Assembly (NCBI GenBank): GCA_017311315.1
Contig: CM029644.1
Span: forward strand, 25,191,606-25,255,605
Origin: Dendrocalamus latiflorus
Lineage: Eukaryota > Streptophyta > Magnoliopsida > Poales > Poaceae
Reading direction: 5' to 3'
Length of the DNA stretch: 64,000 nt
Shown: piece by piece, positions 21,411 through 33,129 of the stretch
How the letters are laid out: each line of letters begins with the position of its first letter
Numbering within the stretch: the first letter of the stretch is position 1
The notes under the pieces: generated by a model
Databases searched by the model: none
What the model saw: the letters and a program-made list of their open reading frames with translations, nothing else
Told to the model about the DNA's origin: nothing
Program-made: the position numbers and the translations under genes

Positions 21411-22265
21411 CATAGGACGTACTCGGTAGCTGTAAACTACAGAGCATGGTCTTCAGCCATGTGCTGTAGTAACATTCAACGCTCGAAGGACCTTGATGGT
21501 CGAAGACCGATAGTACTGGCTCTATGAGAGTGGTACGACCGAAGTTTCGATAGGTCAAAGACCTATATAGTCGAAGCACTGTGGTTGGTGGAACAATACT
21601 CGAATTATCCGAGCATCGCAGCGGCTGGAGTTTGTTGTCATAAAAAGTCCTGTAGCATCCAAGGAGATGATTCAAAACTCAAACACATATAACTTTTGCA
21701 TATGAACTCCAAACTTAGTAATCTTTATTTCGAAATTCTTCTAAAATCATGATATTCTTGATTGTGCAAAAATATGTTGGTCTTGTCTCTGTTTATTTGG
21801 CTCTTATTGGCTTTTATCTGGATTTTATCGGATAGACGACACCGCGCCAGACAACATGAGAACGCATAGGAAATATTCTTTGATCAACAAGAGCAAGACA
21901 AGCACCCTCCTTGACTATGTTGATTCCAGTATTTTAATTATTGTACATTGTTTGAAAAATCTATTATGCATGCATGTATGTTACAGTAAAATTGCTATGC
22001 TGTAGGTAATGGTAGTTACGACCACTCAAATGCATTGAACCTTCCTTGCAAATTTGATACCATCACTATTAAAACCTCTAGGACATGGTTTAGACAAGTT
22101 ATACTGTTAAATTGGGAATACTACGTTGATATATGGTCTAGATGCTTAGTCAAGCATTAGTTTTTGGTTAAGTTTAAAATTTTGAACAAGTTTACATGTG
22201 GGCATGATGGTTGCAAAAATGTTAGACCAGAGGAGGAATCTCTGTTAGTTTTGTATAAAACATAA
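21411..22265 (+). other. Retroelement-like interior without a supported gene
   Basis: 21411-21660 has scattered GGTCGAAGAC-like words, a possible decayed continuation of the arrays. 21660-22265 is AT-rich with no coding frame. It is bounded on the right by a Mutator-type MITE. Confidence 0.35.
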
Positions 22266-22484
22266 GGGAGTGTCTATACAACATTTGACTGTTTTTTAGG
22301 ACAAAAACAGTCAGATTTTGAGCCGTTAGATGGAGATCCAACACCTTAGATCATTTATTTTGGAGGGGGTCATTTTTTTGGAGGGGGCTTGTATGGGTGG
22401 ATCCGTTGGCTGGAGATCTAACGCCCCAGATCAATCTGACTGTTTTTGTCCTCAAAAACAGTCGAATGTTGTATAGCAGTACTC
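22266..22484. mobile_element. Mutator-like MITE with 9-bp duplication
   Basis: A 219-bp element with long inverted ends (CTATACAACATTTGACTG on the left, matching CAGTCGAATGTTGTATAG on the right; the inverted match continues into GGACAAAAACAGTCAGATT). It is flanked by a perfect 9-bp duplication AAAACATAA (22257-22265 and 22485-22493). Nine-base duplications and long inverted ends indicate a MULE-derived MITE. Confidence 0.92.
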
Positions 22485-22790
22485 AAAACATAATGAAAAC
22501 CCTAGTTTTTGGACATGAGTGAGTCATATGATAATCTATCAAATGTGAGGAGGAACCTCGCATGTAGATAGGGGGAGATTCTTGCCTGGGTCAATTAAAG
22601 ACTGAACGTTATTGCCATACATCTAAGTCACACCGTACAATTACATGTGCTATATGGGCTCTAGCATTTAACTGATTTAGTTGTCTAGGTCTAGCCTTAT
22701 ATTGTGGTAGTCGCAGAAGTAGTAAGGGCATTAATGCTGAGTGAAGGTCTGGCTCATAGGGGCTCTCACGCCATGGTGATGGGACCAAAG

Positions 22791-25700
22791 TGTAACACCC
22801 CACGTAACCATATGGGATATTACTATGGAACGTCATCGCCAAAGTGAAGAATAAATAAGTACAATAAAAGAAATCACAAAGAGTTTAAAGCTTTATTAAC
22901 ACTTAAATAGAGAACCAACGGAAGCTGGAATAAATATTTAAAACATGGGACCGGTCCACTTCTAATCAAATAAGAACGAACGAAACAACAAAACGGTGGC
23001 AACCCACGGTGCTGAAAACTCGAGTGCTCCCACCCATGCATGATGCTATCACTCCACTGGCCTTTTACCTGAGACTGAAAAGAGCAAGTGTGAGATTTGG
23101 AAATCTCAGCAAGTACCCAACTACGGCCGCAACACAAAAGTAAGACAGGCGATGCAACCATATGAAATAAAGGCAAGCATGACAAGTAAGCAATGGACAA
23201 AAAGGCAACCAACGAACAACTGATATCGGAGATACTGTCATGATTAGGAGACGGATATTATGAGAACTGTGTATTAAAGATATTTGTTATGTGTCAAGTT
23301 ATAGCAAGTTATAGCAAGGGTGCCGGCGACCTCATCCCACATACCCGGTTATACGAGAATAGCCAAGCACAACCTTGTCCTCGACTGTATAACCGCAGAC
23401 GGGGTGTAATATCCTGTGTAACGAGAATGTACGGCCCCCCGTACGTTACCAGGTTGGGTGGAAATGACCCCTATATGTAGGTAGCCCCGGCGTGATAACC
23501 CTTAGTTTGTTATTTAGCGAGTTATCCATGATATAATTAGAGAGTTATGATTGAATTAAGGTAAAGCTATGAAAGTAATGATTTAATCCAATGAGACCGA
23601 AGAGACATGATTGGTGAAACTAGGTGATAAAGTAACCGATACATCATGGACAGATTAAATAGAACAAAATTAGGGTAACTAAGAGATGGCGAGGATAAAG
23701 CCGTCATAAAGTTATGAGAAGTGAAAAGATGTGCTAGGATTGAAAATGGAAAGACATAGTTTCTGATAAGAGGGCGATGTGCAATAATGATAAGATGATA
23801 GTGATGTAATAATCAACCTAAAGAGGTATTATAACGTAGCTCACACAAGTTTATCAACCAATCAAGTTTTATTATGTGATAAGTGATTATTAGTCAAATT
23901 AACATTTATTAAGGTATAACGATCATGACTCACATAAGGAACTGTACCAGCAATACATCATGATATCGAGAGGATTAAACACAGAAGCGTGATACTTAAA
24001 GGACTGCTAGTGATTTTAACCTAAGTTTACAACATGATCGCCCGCTACCCCCATTAACGGTTTAAGCATGAACTCTACCCATTAATTAAAAGCATGAATC
24101 TTATAACATTATTAACTGAGTATTATGATAAACCTAAAGGCATGTTTAATAAGGTAATGTAGAACATCATGGCAGGAATACAATATTAAGGGTATATAAC
24201 CAGCAAGCATTAACAATAATCAAGCAAGCATTATCAACTTGATAAGAACTAGGCAAGCATTAACAATATGATCATAACTAGGCAAGCATAATAATAAACA
24301 GGCAAGCATGAATACTATTATAACAACTAGGCAGGTACTAGAGAGATGATAATAACCGGGTAACTTGGTGATAGGATATTAGCCAGGTAAATTCAGTGAT
24401 ATGATAAGAACCAGGTAATTCATTGATATGATAATTGTACTCAATGACAATGGTAACAAGTAATCATGAAAGATGTGAAATGTGGAATTAAGATAATTGG
24501 AGATAAGTTCATGCACGATTACAAGGAGTGAAAAGGATTGCTGAGGTTGAAGACATGAGATAAAATCAGATGGAAGATGAAGAAGGTTAATACAACGATG
24601 ATAGGGATCCAGGAATGATTCTCACCCAGCATTACAACTTAACTCACACCAAGGGGTTGTCAAACAACTAGATTTTATTACGTGATAAGTTGTTATTAGT
24701 CAGGTTAACAATGTCATACATAATTCCATCGAAACAATCAAGCACTAACATACAAGTAATGAATCAGGGAACCGGTAATTAAATATATCATTCCGAAGCT
24801 AAAGATTACTAGTGGTTAATCTTAAGTTGAAGTCACTCCTATACTATCCCAACCACAATATAAACAACAATTATAATTAATAATTAAAGCTTTCAACTTA
24901 GACATTAACCATAGCACTTCAATACATCTAAGTGTCTAATGTATTAATTAACATAAGGCATGGAAAATAAGATAACCTAGAACCTCATGGTATGAATACA
25001 ATATTAAAAGTACATAACTGGCAAGCATTAACTTGTGACAACAATCGGGCAAGCGTTAGTAATATGATAACAAGCAGGTAACTTTCAGGGTATGATATTA
25101 ATCAGGTAACATTAGTGATATGATAAAAGCTCGGTAAGTTTTGGTGATATGATCGTAAACAGGTACGCTTTAGTGACATGATAGTGGATAGGTGAGCGTT
25201 GGGTGATATGATAATAGACAGACCAGCTTTAGCGATATGGTAATGGTACTCAATAGCAACGGTAACAAGCAATCATGGGAGATGTAAAATATGAAATGCA
25301 GAGGTTACGGCCGCGAGGTACTTGCCTTGAGCACACTCGACGGACACGCTGCCCGAAGGATCTGGAGTGCATAACTGCACGAATGCTCCTTCAACAGCCG
25401 CATGAGATCCTGCTACACGGCCCAAGGAAACTCTGCGCGAAACGCCATTCAGCCGTGCTCCCGGGCCAACAGAATAACAAGACTGTGGAGGTTGGCCACT
25501 GGCCACTCCGGCCACCACCGTCGGCCGCTGACGCCGTCGGCCACTGCCTGCGCAGTACCTCCACGCCGCCACGCGCTCGCTCACCCGCCGGCGTCGCCTG
25601 TCGCTGCCGCCGGTCTGCACGAGTCGCTACCTAGCGCGCCACTGCGTCGCCCTCTGTCACATGCGCACCTGTGCCGAGGCAGCCGCCGCCACCACTGACC

Positions 25701-26474
25701 GACAACGCCTCCAGCCGACCCGCCATAGCCGACCGGAGATGCGCCACTGCTGCACTGTGCAGACGTCGCCCATGGTGCCGAGCCGCCACCGTGCGCCTTA
25801 CCAACGGGCCGCTACCGTGCATTGCGTCGCCGGCCTGGCGTTGCGTGCCATCGCCGCGCGAGCATGCAGGTGCTACCACCGCTGCTGCACGGCCTTGCGC
25901 GCGCATGCGTCGCGCCTCGCCGCCGCCGCCGCCGGCACTCCCCATGCCGCCAGCGCTGCCGCTGCAGGCGCGCCAACGCGTGCGTGCGCGCGGCCGGTGC
26001 GAGCGTCGTGCAGCCGCCGCTGCGTGCCGGCCAGCCGCCGACCGCCGCCGCTGCTGCCAGTCGTCCCGCCGCTGCTGCGCCTTGAAGATGCATGCGAGCA
26101 GGTGCGCGCGCGCCCGTGCGTGCAGTCCGGCTGTGCCGCCGCCGCTTCGCCGGTCGGCCGCCGCCGCCGCTTCGCCGGTCGGCCGCCGCCGCCGCTTCGC
26201 CGGTCGGCCGCCGCCGCCAGAGCCCATGCAGCCGCATGCACGGGAGAGGAAGAGAGAGAGATTATAAATCTAGGATAGAGAGAGAGAGGTTGGAAAGGAT
26301 AAAAGGAAATAACGGGAGAGATGGAGAGATTAGATGAGATTTAAACGGGAGAGAGAGAGATTGAGAGAGATTAAAGGAGAGAGATTGGGGGAGTATAACA
26401 GGAAAGAGGGAGAGCTACACGGGGGTGGTTATGGAGAGAGAGAGAGAGTGAGCATTTTTTTTACGGGTGCTACA
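22791..26474 (-). mobile_element. Solo LTR, 3.7 kb, perfect CAAAG duplication
   Basis: The sequence begins TGTAACACCCCACG and ends CGGGTGCTACA, and is flanked by CAAAG (22786-22790 and 26475-26479). Both ends fit an LTR (TG...CA) and no interior is present, so this is a solo LTR left by recombination. A minus orientation is inferred from the other long LTR family in this window and is not proven. It has two diverged direct copies of a roughly 800-bp AT-rich segment (about 23820-24600 and 24620-25270). It also has a GC-rich block (25300-26230) with a 27-bp unit (GCTTCGCCGGTCGGCCGCCG core) three times at about 26130-26218. Long open frames in the GC block are compositional, not genes. Confidence 0.92.
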
Positions 26475-26479
26475 CAAAG

Positions 26480-28215
26480 CTTGCTAATACAATGATGAAT
26501 GCTCACTTAGGGGAAGCACATGCCTAAGTGAGAGTCTGTCTGTCAGCTCACTTGGGGGAAGGACATGCTCAAGTGAGGGATTCTCCATTCATCAATCTAG
26601 TGCAATGTTAGGATTAGGTAACCTAAAGGCTATAGGATAATCAACTTTCGTCACACACCAAAGGAAGTGTGCAGTTGCCGAGAATATATTTTATTATCTC
26701 ATGTGGGTAAAGCTGTACAACCTATGCAGAGTGTTAAAAACTATTTAAATAGCCATGCGCGTGGTCATGAGTAAACTTGGATGTAGCTACAAAGAGTATA
26801 GTTTTTCTTTTTAAAACTATTTCACTGAACATATGGGATGGCAATGTCTTCCGTGTGCCATGCCCATGGGTGGGATTTGTGCGATGTTCATTGCCAAGGA
26901 GGGTTGTGAATGGATGTGTTCACAGCCGAGGAAGGCTGTGAATGGTTTTGATCTACTGTCATCAAAGTTATATAATGTTATTTCATTACATGTCAAATGC
27001 TCTTTACAATTCCGTTTCGCAAATTATTACTTATCAATATTGCAAAATGAAATCTGCTTTACATTGAAAATAACTTAGTATAGAGCCTCCTCCCTTTGTG
27101 GTCTTGCATGTGTGTAAAATTTTACGATACACTAAAAGTCTTGCTGAGTACACAATGTACTTAACCTTGCTTAAATTGTTGTTGTTCAGAGAATGAAGAT
27201 TACATGCCCGATGATGTGTATTTCGCCCCTGGCACTGGGGAATTTGATGAGGGGTCTTGCTAGGGTTTGACTCCAGTTGGTTTCCTACTAGTTATAATGG
27301 TATATCATTAGATATTTTTATTATTAGACTTCCGCTGCATTTTGTTCAAGAATCTTATGTTTATTTTGGCCGGTCGTCCGTATGTGTACAGGCTCCCTTA
27401 CGCCTTGCTTATATATACATCACCCATTTTGTTGTAAATTGTTTATATGCGATGTGTATGGATGTGATCTCAATGATGTGAATACGTATACTAGTTACTG
27501 ATCATAGGACTAGTATAGAACACATACGGCGACTACGGATGCTCTCGTGCCTGGGGTCCCCAAGGGACTCACCGGAGGGAAATAATTCAGCGATGGAAGC
27601 CAGCGGCCAAAATTGAAGACCGAAAATCGATTAGCTTCAACTAGACACAGTTGGTCTGAGCTTTTATAGTGGGGAAGAGGGAGAATGACTCAGTCGCCAT
27701 GAGTGACCTTGGGCACCGAGTTGAGAGAAGGTGTGAGAGAGGGAGAGAGAGGTTAGTTGCCAATGGGACTAACTCACGGTGATGAGACTAAGTTACGTCG
27801 CTCTTGGCTCGAGGCGCAAAGCCTTCATTGCTTGTTGGTGCTTGGAAATAGGCAGAAGAATGAAGTCGGGCACACACGCGAGGAAGAAAGGAGTGGAGAA
27901 GATAAACAATGCGCTGACAGGTGGGACCGAGTCCACATGACATTGCACGCGAGAAAGGAGGCGCAAGCTGGGCTGGCGTGCATGGGCCACGTGACTGGGC
28001 ACCGACGCAGGAGGGGAAATGGGCACGGGTTGAGCTGGCGGGCGTGATTTGGCCCAATGGCCATGAAAGGAAATTGAATTGGATTTAAACCTTATTCTCG
28101 GTTTGAATTTTAGTTGGAATTTCTAATTTGAATTCCCAAAGGAATTTGCACATGAAATTGTTATGATAAGTTAATGCATGTTTATTTGGAAGTCAAAATT
28201 ACAATTCTTACTTGG
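26480..28215. other. LTR-like debris between solo LTR and CSLF
   Basis: 26480-26600 contains a duplicated motif (GCTCACTTAGGGGAAGCACAT and GCTCACTTGGGGGAAGGACAT). 27130-27530 resembles the R/U5 part of a rice gypsy LTR, with a GCTGAGTACACAATGTAC motif. 27700-28100 resembles U3 sequence. No coding frame is supported. Its right edge at about 28215 is where homology among CSLF 3' ends stops. Confidence 0.4.
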
Positions 28216-28323
28216 GCAGAGTACTAGAGCAGTACATGACGACCAGCTCTCATGCTACTGCAAAATAACTGAAAAAACACCCATATTATTGCACCGAGCG
28301 GCATTGTGAAAATTGAACTGTAC
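28216..28323 (-). other. CSLF 3' untranslated region (conserved part)
   Basis: About 108 bp downstream of the CSLF stop are shared almost base for base with 15003-15120 beside the CSLF pseudogene (CAGCTCTCATGCTACTGCAA and GCATTGTGAAAATTGAACTG in both). Homology ends abruptly near 28215, beyond which LTR-like DNA begins. A minus-strand AATAAA at 28181-28186 lies in that DNA and could serve for polyadenylation. Confidence 0.7.
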
Positions 28324-31189
28324 CTACCCAGATGGCCCGATCAGCGATGCTCTGCCATGAGAAGCAGCAAATTTTGACCATTGTGCTTGGTGCGGGGCAT
28401 GGAAGGTGAGGTATATGAGTACGACAGCACCAATAGCCATCACCAACATAACGAAAAGGATGATGGGTCTCTTCCCCCACTGTCCCATGATCCCAAGTGC
28501 AAACGGATATAGGAGTACAAGAATCCAAACGTTGAACACCACTCCAAGCACCGCAAGCCGCGCCTCCTCCGTGAACAACCCCCATGTCGCAGCCTTGCCG
28601 ATCGCCGCACCGACAGCCCCGATGTTCACGACCAGGACTATGATGGTCGGGATTAGCAACGGCACCCACCGCACGACGTACAAGTCTGCGAACTTGTCGT
28701 TGGAGCAGGCCTCCGTCTGCTTAGACGTGAGCCTGAAGTGTATCCCCTTCCCTGTGATGAGCTTCAGCGCCATGTACAGCACCGCCGTCGGGTACACACC
28801 TGTCGCGCCGATCATGTAGAATTGCTCATTGCGGCACCAGTCCAGCAATGTGATTCCTGCCCATTTCACCTCGAACATGCCGATCACGTGCATCATTACT
28901 ATGATCGTGATGAGGTACACGATGTACGTGCCGAATGGTCTCTGAATGTAGAATTGCTCAGAGATGAGCCACATCACCGGGAAGAGGTTGTAGGCTAGGA
29001 TGAACACTGTGACGATTGGGTAGCTTGACATGTTGACGTATGCGATGCGCTGTAGAGGGTGGAGCCGGCGACCTGCAAGGAAAGCATTACTGTGGGAGAA
29101 GAACATCTCGAGGGAGCCACCTGACCAGCGCAACACCTGGTATAGGCGCTCAGTGAGGTTGATCGGAGCGGTTCCGCGGAATGCGGCTGGTTCCATGGAG
29201 CAATACATGGAGCGCCACCCTTGCCTGTGCATGCGAAATCCGGTCACCACATCCTCTGTCGCGATGTGGTAGACCCACCCGACGTCTCTCCCCCATGAAC
29301 TCCCATCCTCATAAGCGCACGCCATCAGGGTAGTCAGCTCATCGGCGATTGACTCGTCTAGCGACATGGGCGTGATAGACCGTTCCTGGTTTGCACCATC
29401 TAGCATCGAGTTTATGAATGCTTTGGAGTTGCCAAACTCGTTGGCCTTGCCTATAACCTTGATGTTATCGGCTCTCCAACGAGGTGGCTCCACGCCATAG
29501 AGCGCAACACGATGGAACATGGTGCCGGTGCCAAGGTAGGAGGGCCCTTGGAGACCATTGAGGGAGAGCATGGTACCGTCGAAGAAGACACGGTTGTGGT
29601 TGGCATACCGATCTGTTGGGTCGACGTCGTCAAATCGTTGTGGAAACTGGACAAAGGCGGTGTTTCGCCCGTCACGAGGGTCGAGCATAAAGCACATAGC
29701 GCCGCGGAAAGCTTGGGAGTTGTTGATGTAGTGATCGCAGTCGAAGTTGATGACAAAGGGCGCGTTGGAGAGCAAGGCAGAGACACGGAGCATCACGTTC
29801 ATGGCACCTGCCTTCTTTTGGTGGTTATGGCCGGGGCGCTTCTCACGGGAAATGTAGACAAGCATTGGAAGGCGCATGTCAACGTTGCTGAAGTCAAATG
29901 GATTGTCGGTGCTTGCTGGCAATCCGAGTTGTGGCTTATGACTCGGATGGTCTTGTATGACCTGTTAAAGAGCATGTTAGTTCCAAATTTCCGGTTAACA
30001 AATTATGTTACAGAAGACCAGTAACCGAAAGGTGCATGTTATACCTGAACAATTCCAGCATGCTGTCCTCTTCGATGGTTCTCAGCTTGCTCAATCCATG
30101 TGCCGGGCCATTGTGTCCCATCAGCCATCCATGTTGCCTGTACACCAGCTTCTTCGGTATTCGCGTTGTTGTACGCGTCAGACCGCTGGCGAATAATGTT
30201 GGTAAGGGAGTCTATCCTCACCTTGAACTCTTCATATTCTCTTCGCACATGCCTGTGATCACTCATGAATTCTCTAGGCATGCTTCCTATGTACGGCTGC
30301 GTTTTCATTACAAAGTACTTCTCTGGGGCCCTTGGTTCGATGCAATACTTTCGACAAAAGGGGACCCAGAGCGTAGCAAACTTGGCAACTTCAACCATCG
30401 CCTCATAGTGCACCAGCGTCCCGCCGTCGTCCGAAAGGTAGCACGCATACCTGTCGACTGGGTAGTCAGTGGCGAGGATGGAGAGAATGGAGTTCACGGT
30501 GTACAATATGGGCTCATCCACAGGGTCGACGGTGGTGACGAAGACATCAATGCCAGGCAGGGTGGAATCGCCCGAGGAGCCATATTGATCTGCAACGGCG
30601 GAGAGGTCCGGGACGCGTTTGGTAGGGTTGAGCTTAGGGAGCTGGTTGAGCAGCCATGAGAAACCGAACCAGACGTCACCAACCATGGACATGACCCAGA
30701 GCCACAGGCCGTCATGGTTTTTGTGCCCTAGACGCCACACGAAGAACGCGATGATGGCGACCAATCGCACAAGAATGAAGAACCTGTTAGACCACGCACG
30801 GCGCAATCATATTACGTATCTAGCGATGGACAAAATGCACGTAAGACTTCGGTCGTCGCGATTAATTTCAGAAGTAGCAATATACTAACAAGCTAGCAGC
30901 TAGCTAGGATGGCATGCAGTGATGCAGATAACCTGTAAGGATGCAGGATGCTGCCCTTGACCTTCGTGGTCCGGAACAGCAGCGGCCGGCTGCTGTCGCC
31001 AGCGCCGGGCCCCGACATGCCTCCTTCGTCGACGGCCACCCACACATCATCTTTGGCGTCGCTGATCCGCTTGGCCGCGGGCGAGTCCGCTGCCGCGCTG
31101 GTGCGCCCGCCGTCCCCGTCTGCCACGCCTTTGCCGTTCGGGGGCTCGACGCGGAGCGCGTGGATCCTGCGAGTGATTGCCGCGGCCAT
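28324..31189 (-). CDS. CSLF: Cellulose synthase-like F glucan synthase (CSLF1-like), intact, 3 exons
   Basis: A membrane glycosyltransferase (GT2) expected to make wall (1,3;1,4)-beta-glucan from UDP-glucose. Exon 1 is 31189-30933, exon 2 is 30783-30045 and exon 3 is 29961-28324. The introns (149 and 83 bp) have GT-AG ends and keep the frame, giving 877 residues, a normal CSLF length. Two N-terminal membrane helices start at residues 87 and 112. Catalytic residues are present: Asp204/205 in CYLSDDGG, DCD at 406-408, Asp569 in TED and QVLRW at 607-611. About six C-terminal helices follow, and the end is SLIGPSG. There is no RING zinc finger, unlike CESA. The start at 31189 follows a TATA box by about 75 bp; the upstream in-frame Met lies above the TATA box. 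The copy reads as functional, but transposons flank both sides. From recall it looks closest to rice CSLF1; exact paralogy is not established. Confidence 0.95.
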
Positions 31190-31262
31190 CGTGGAAGCCG
31201 TGGCCGTCGTACACCTAGCTAGCTCGCTTGTTCGTGCCGAGTAGGTGCTTGCCGAATGGGGA

Positions 31263-31269
31263 TTATATA
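31263..31269 (-). promoter_or_regulatory. TATA box of CSLF
   Basis: TATATAA on the minus strand, 74 bp upstream of the start codon, which predicts transcription start near 31235. The hAT insertion begins only about 90 bp further upstream, so the proximal promoter retained with the gene is short. Confidence 0.7.
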
Positions 31270-32736
31270 GGGCGGGAAACCGAATCAAGAAGATAGGAGA
31301 ACGTCATAAATTGTACCTGCATGGTCAAAATACTACAACTGGAAGCCGCCGTTACACCTAGGGATGAAAACGGTCGGAAACGGTCGGAAAACTCCTCAAC
31401 CGTTTTCTACTTCTACATTTGAATACGAAAACGAAAGCGAAAGCGGTAAAACCGGACACGAAAACGAACACGAACTTACGGAATATCGAGAATTTCGAAA
31501 ACGAACCAATTCGAGCGGAATTATGTCGAACACGGTCGGTATACGAAAATTCAAACGGAATACCGACCTGTAGGACCAAGTGCATAACAATTAACAAGTG
31601 GCCAAGTACATAACAATTACCAAGTGCATGATCAAGTTCAAGTGCATATAATCTATGTTACCCAGATACCCCGATACGGATACAGATACGCGATACGACG
31701 ATACCTCGATTCGCCATTTTCCTAAAAACACCGATACGGCGATACGTGTATATATATATAATAAAAATAAAAAAAAAATCAATGAATTCTTATAAAGAAT
31801 TGAGAAACCGAGAATACCTTAATATTGATGTAGGCATGTAGCAACTTGCTTGGTACTTCAGTTCTCCTTCCTGGCCCCTACTGAGTCATCCAATACATTC
31901 AGACTGTTGAATGTCTCCCTGAGTGATCCCAATATTCTGTGGTCATCTGCACAGTTTGAGAGCTGCATCATTTTCTGCTCAGTTCAAGAAGGCCGTGGAA
32001 GAAGAAATATAACACACGGAGACGTTCAGATGGCTCACGGAATTTGTAGGAGATCCTATTTCAGCACTTCTGCTCCTGCTAAGCACATTCATGTGATCCA
32101 TTTGAAGCTAAGCACATGCAATCGAGAAACTAACATTAGTACTTTGTAAGTCATTTGTCATAAAACTTTAAGAACTACGCTCAAGAAAATATGCGTTTAT
32201 CCTAATATCCTTCACTCAATCCTAATCAATTAGCCGTAAAAAATCCTACTCTCAACACATGCATCAGGAATAATAAAATAGTACAGAGCTAGACATACTG
32301 AAGCTGATGTCCTATAACTTGTTACTGAAGCTGATGCTCTAATTGCAGGCAGCTTGATCTTCAAAGCCCCCCAAGACCAATAATTCTGCCTTACTACCAC
32401 TCTTCTTGACCTTTTCCTGCAACCCTCGCTCCCACAGTGTGCACAGAGCATGCACAAACTATCTCATTACGGTAAACCATTTTCCAATTCCTATACCTAC
32501 TCTGTATATCTGTGGTTGTAGAACAAAGGAATACAGAATGAAAATTAACACCCAAAGGAAACCATATCCTTTTTCTTAAAAAAAGGAAACCCATAAGCAT
32601 GTAAATTCATACGCCAATGATCAAGCAGGCAGCAATTGAGAACAAACAAGATAGTACTAGATTAAGAGCTCCCAGCTTTACTAATATCAGAATATTATGA
32701 AACCAAATGTAACTAGAAGAAAATAATGCGTTCTAC

Positions 32737-32841
32737 CTCACTGAAATCTTCCATGTGCAAGATCCGCTCTACAGATATTAAATAAAAAAGATCTTGATCT
32801 ATGTCCTCCCCAAATTTCTTTTGCCACCTAGTAGAAAGCTT
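32737..32841 (-). other. Exon-like captured fragment, 35 codons
   Basis: On the minus strand an open 105-bp segment is preceded by TTATGCAG (acceptor) and followed by GTAGAA (donor). It translates to KLSTRWQKKFGEDID followed by a segment ending VERILHMEDFSE. Exact phase-0 length with splice signals at both ends suggests an internal exon of a captured gene. I do not recognise the family. Neighbouring exons are not evident. Confidence 0.35.
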
Positions 32842-33129
32842 CTGCATAATTTAATTCAGCACATTACAAACCATTAGTCCAACTTTGCACAAGAACTGAA
32901 TGAACTGGTGGCTCAAAATGAATTAAATTATGAGAGAATAAAGCAGAAAAAAATTCAAAAAATTATCTTAGTTTGTTTGGAGGAAGAGACAGGAATTATG
33001 ACCAAGCAATGTAGTTTAATTTACTGAGTCCAATAACATAATCATGCTCAAGATAGTATATTAAGTCATACTTCTAGATCAGACAATTTCCCCTTGTAAT
33101 CTAGACAATTTCCCCGTGTAATAAACTGA

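Noticed and set aside
25273..26337. Several overlapping open frames of 80-205 codons on both strands
   Set aside because: They lie in a GC-rich block inside a solo LTR, overlap in nearly all frames and consist of Arg/Ala/Pro-rich low-complexity sequence. They reflect composition, not genes.
31190..31288. Upstream start for CSLF at an in-frame ATG at 31288
   Set aside because: That ATG lies upstream of the TATA box (31263-31269) and the intervening residues do not resemble the family N-terminus. The start at 31189 is preferred.
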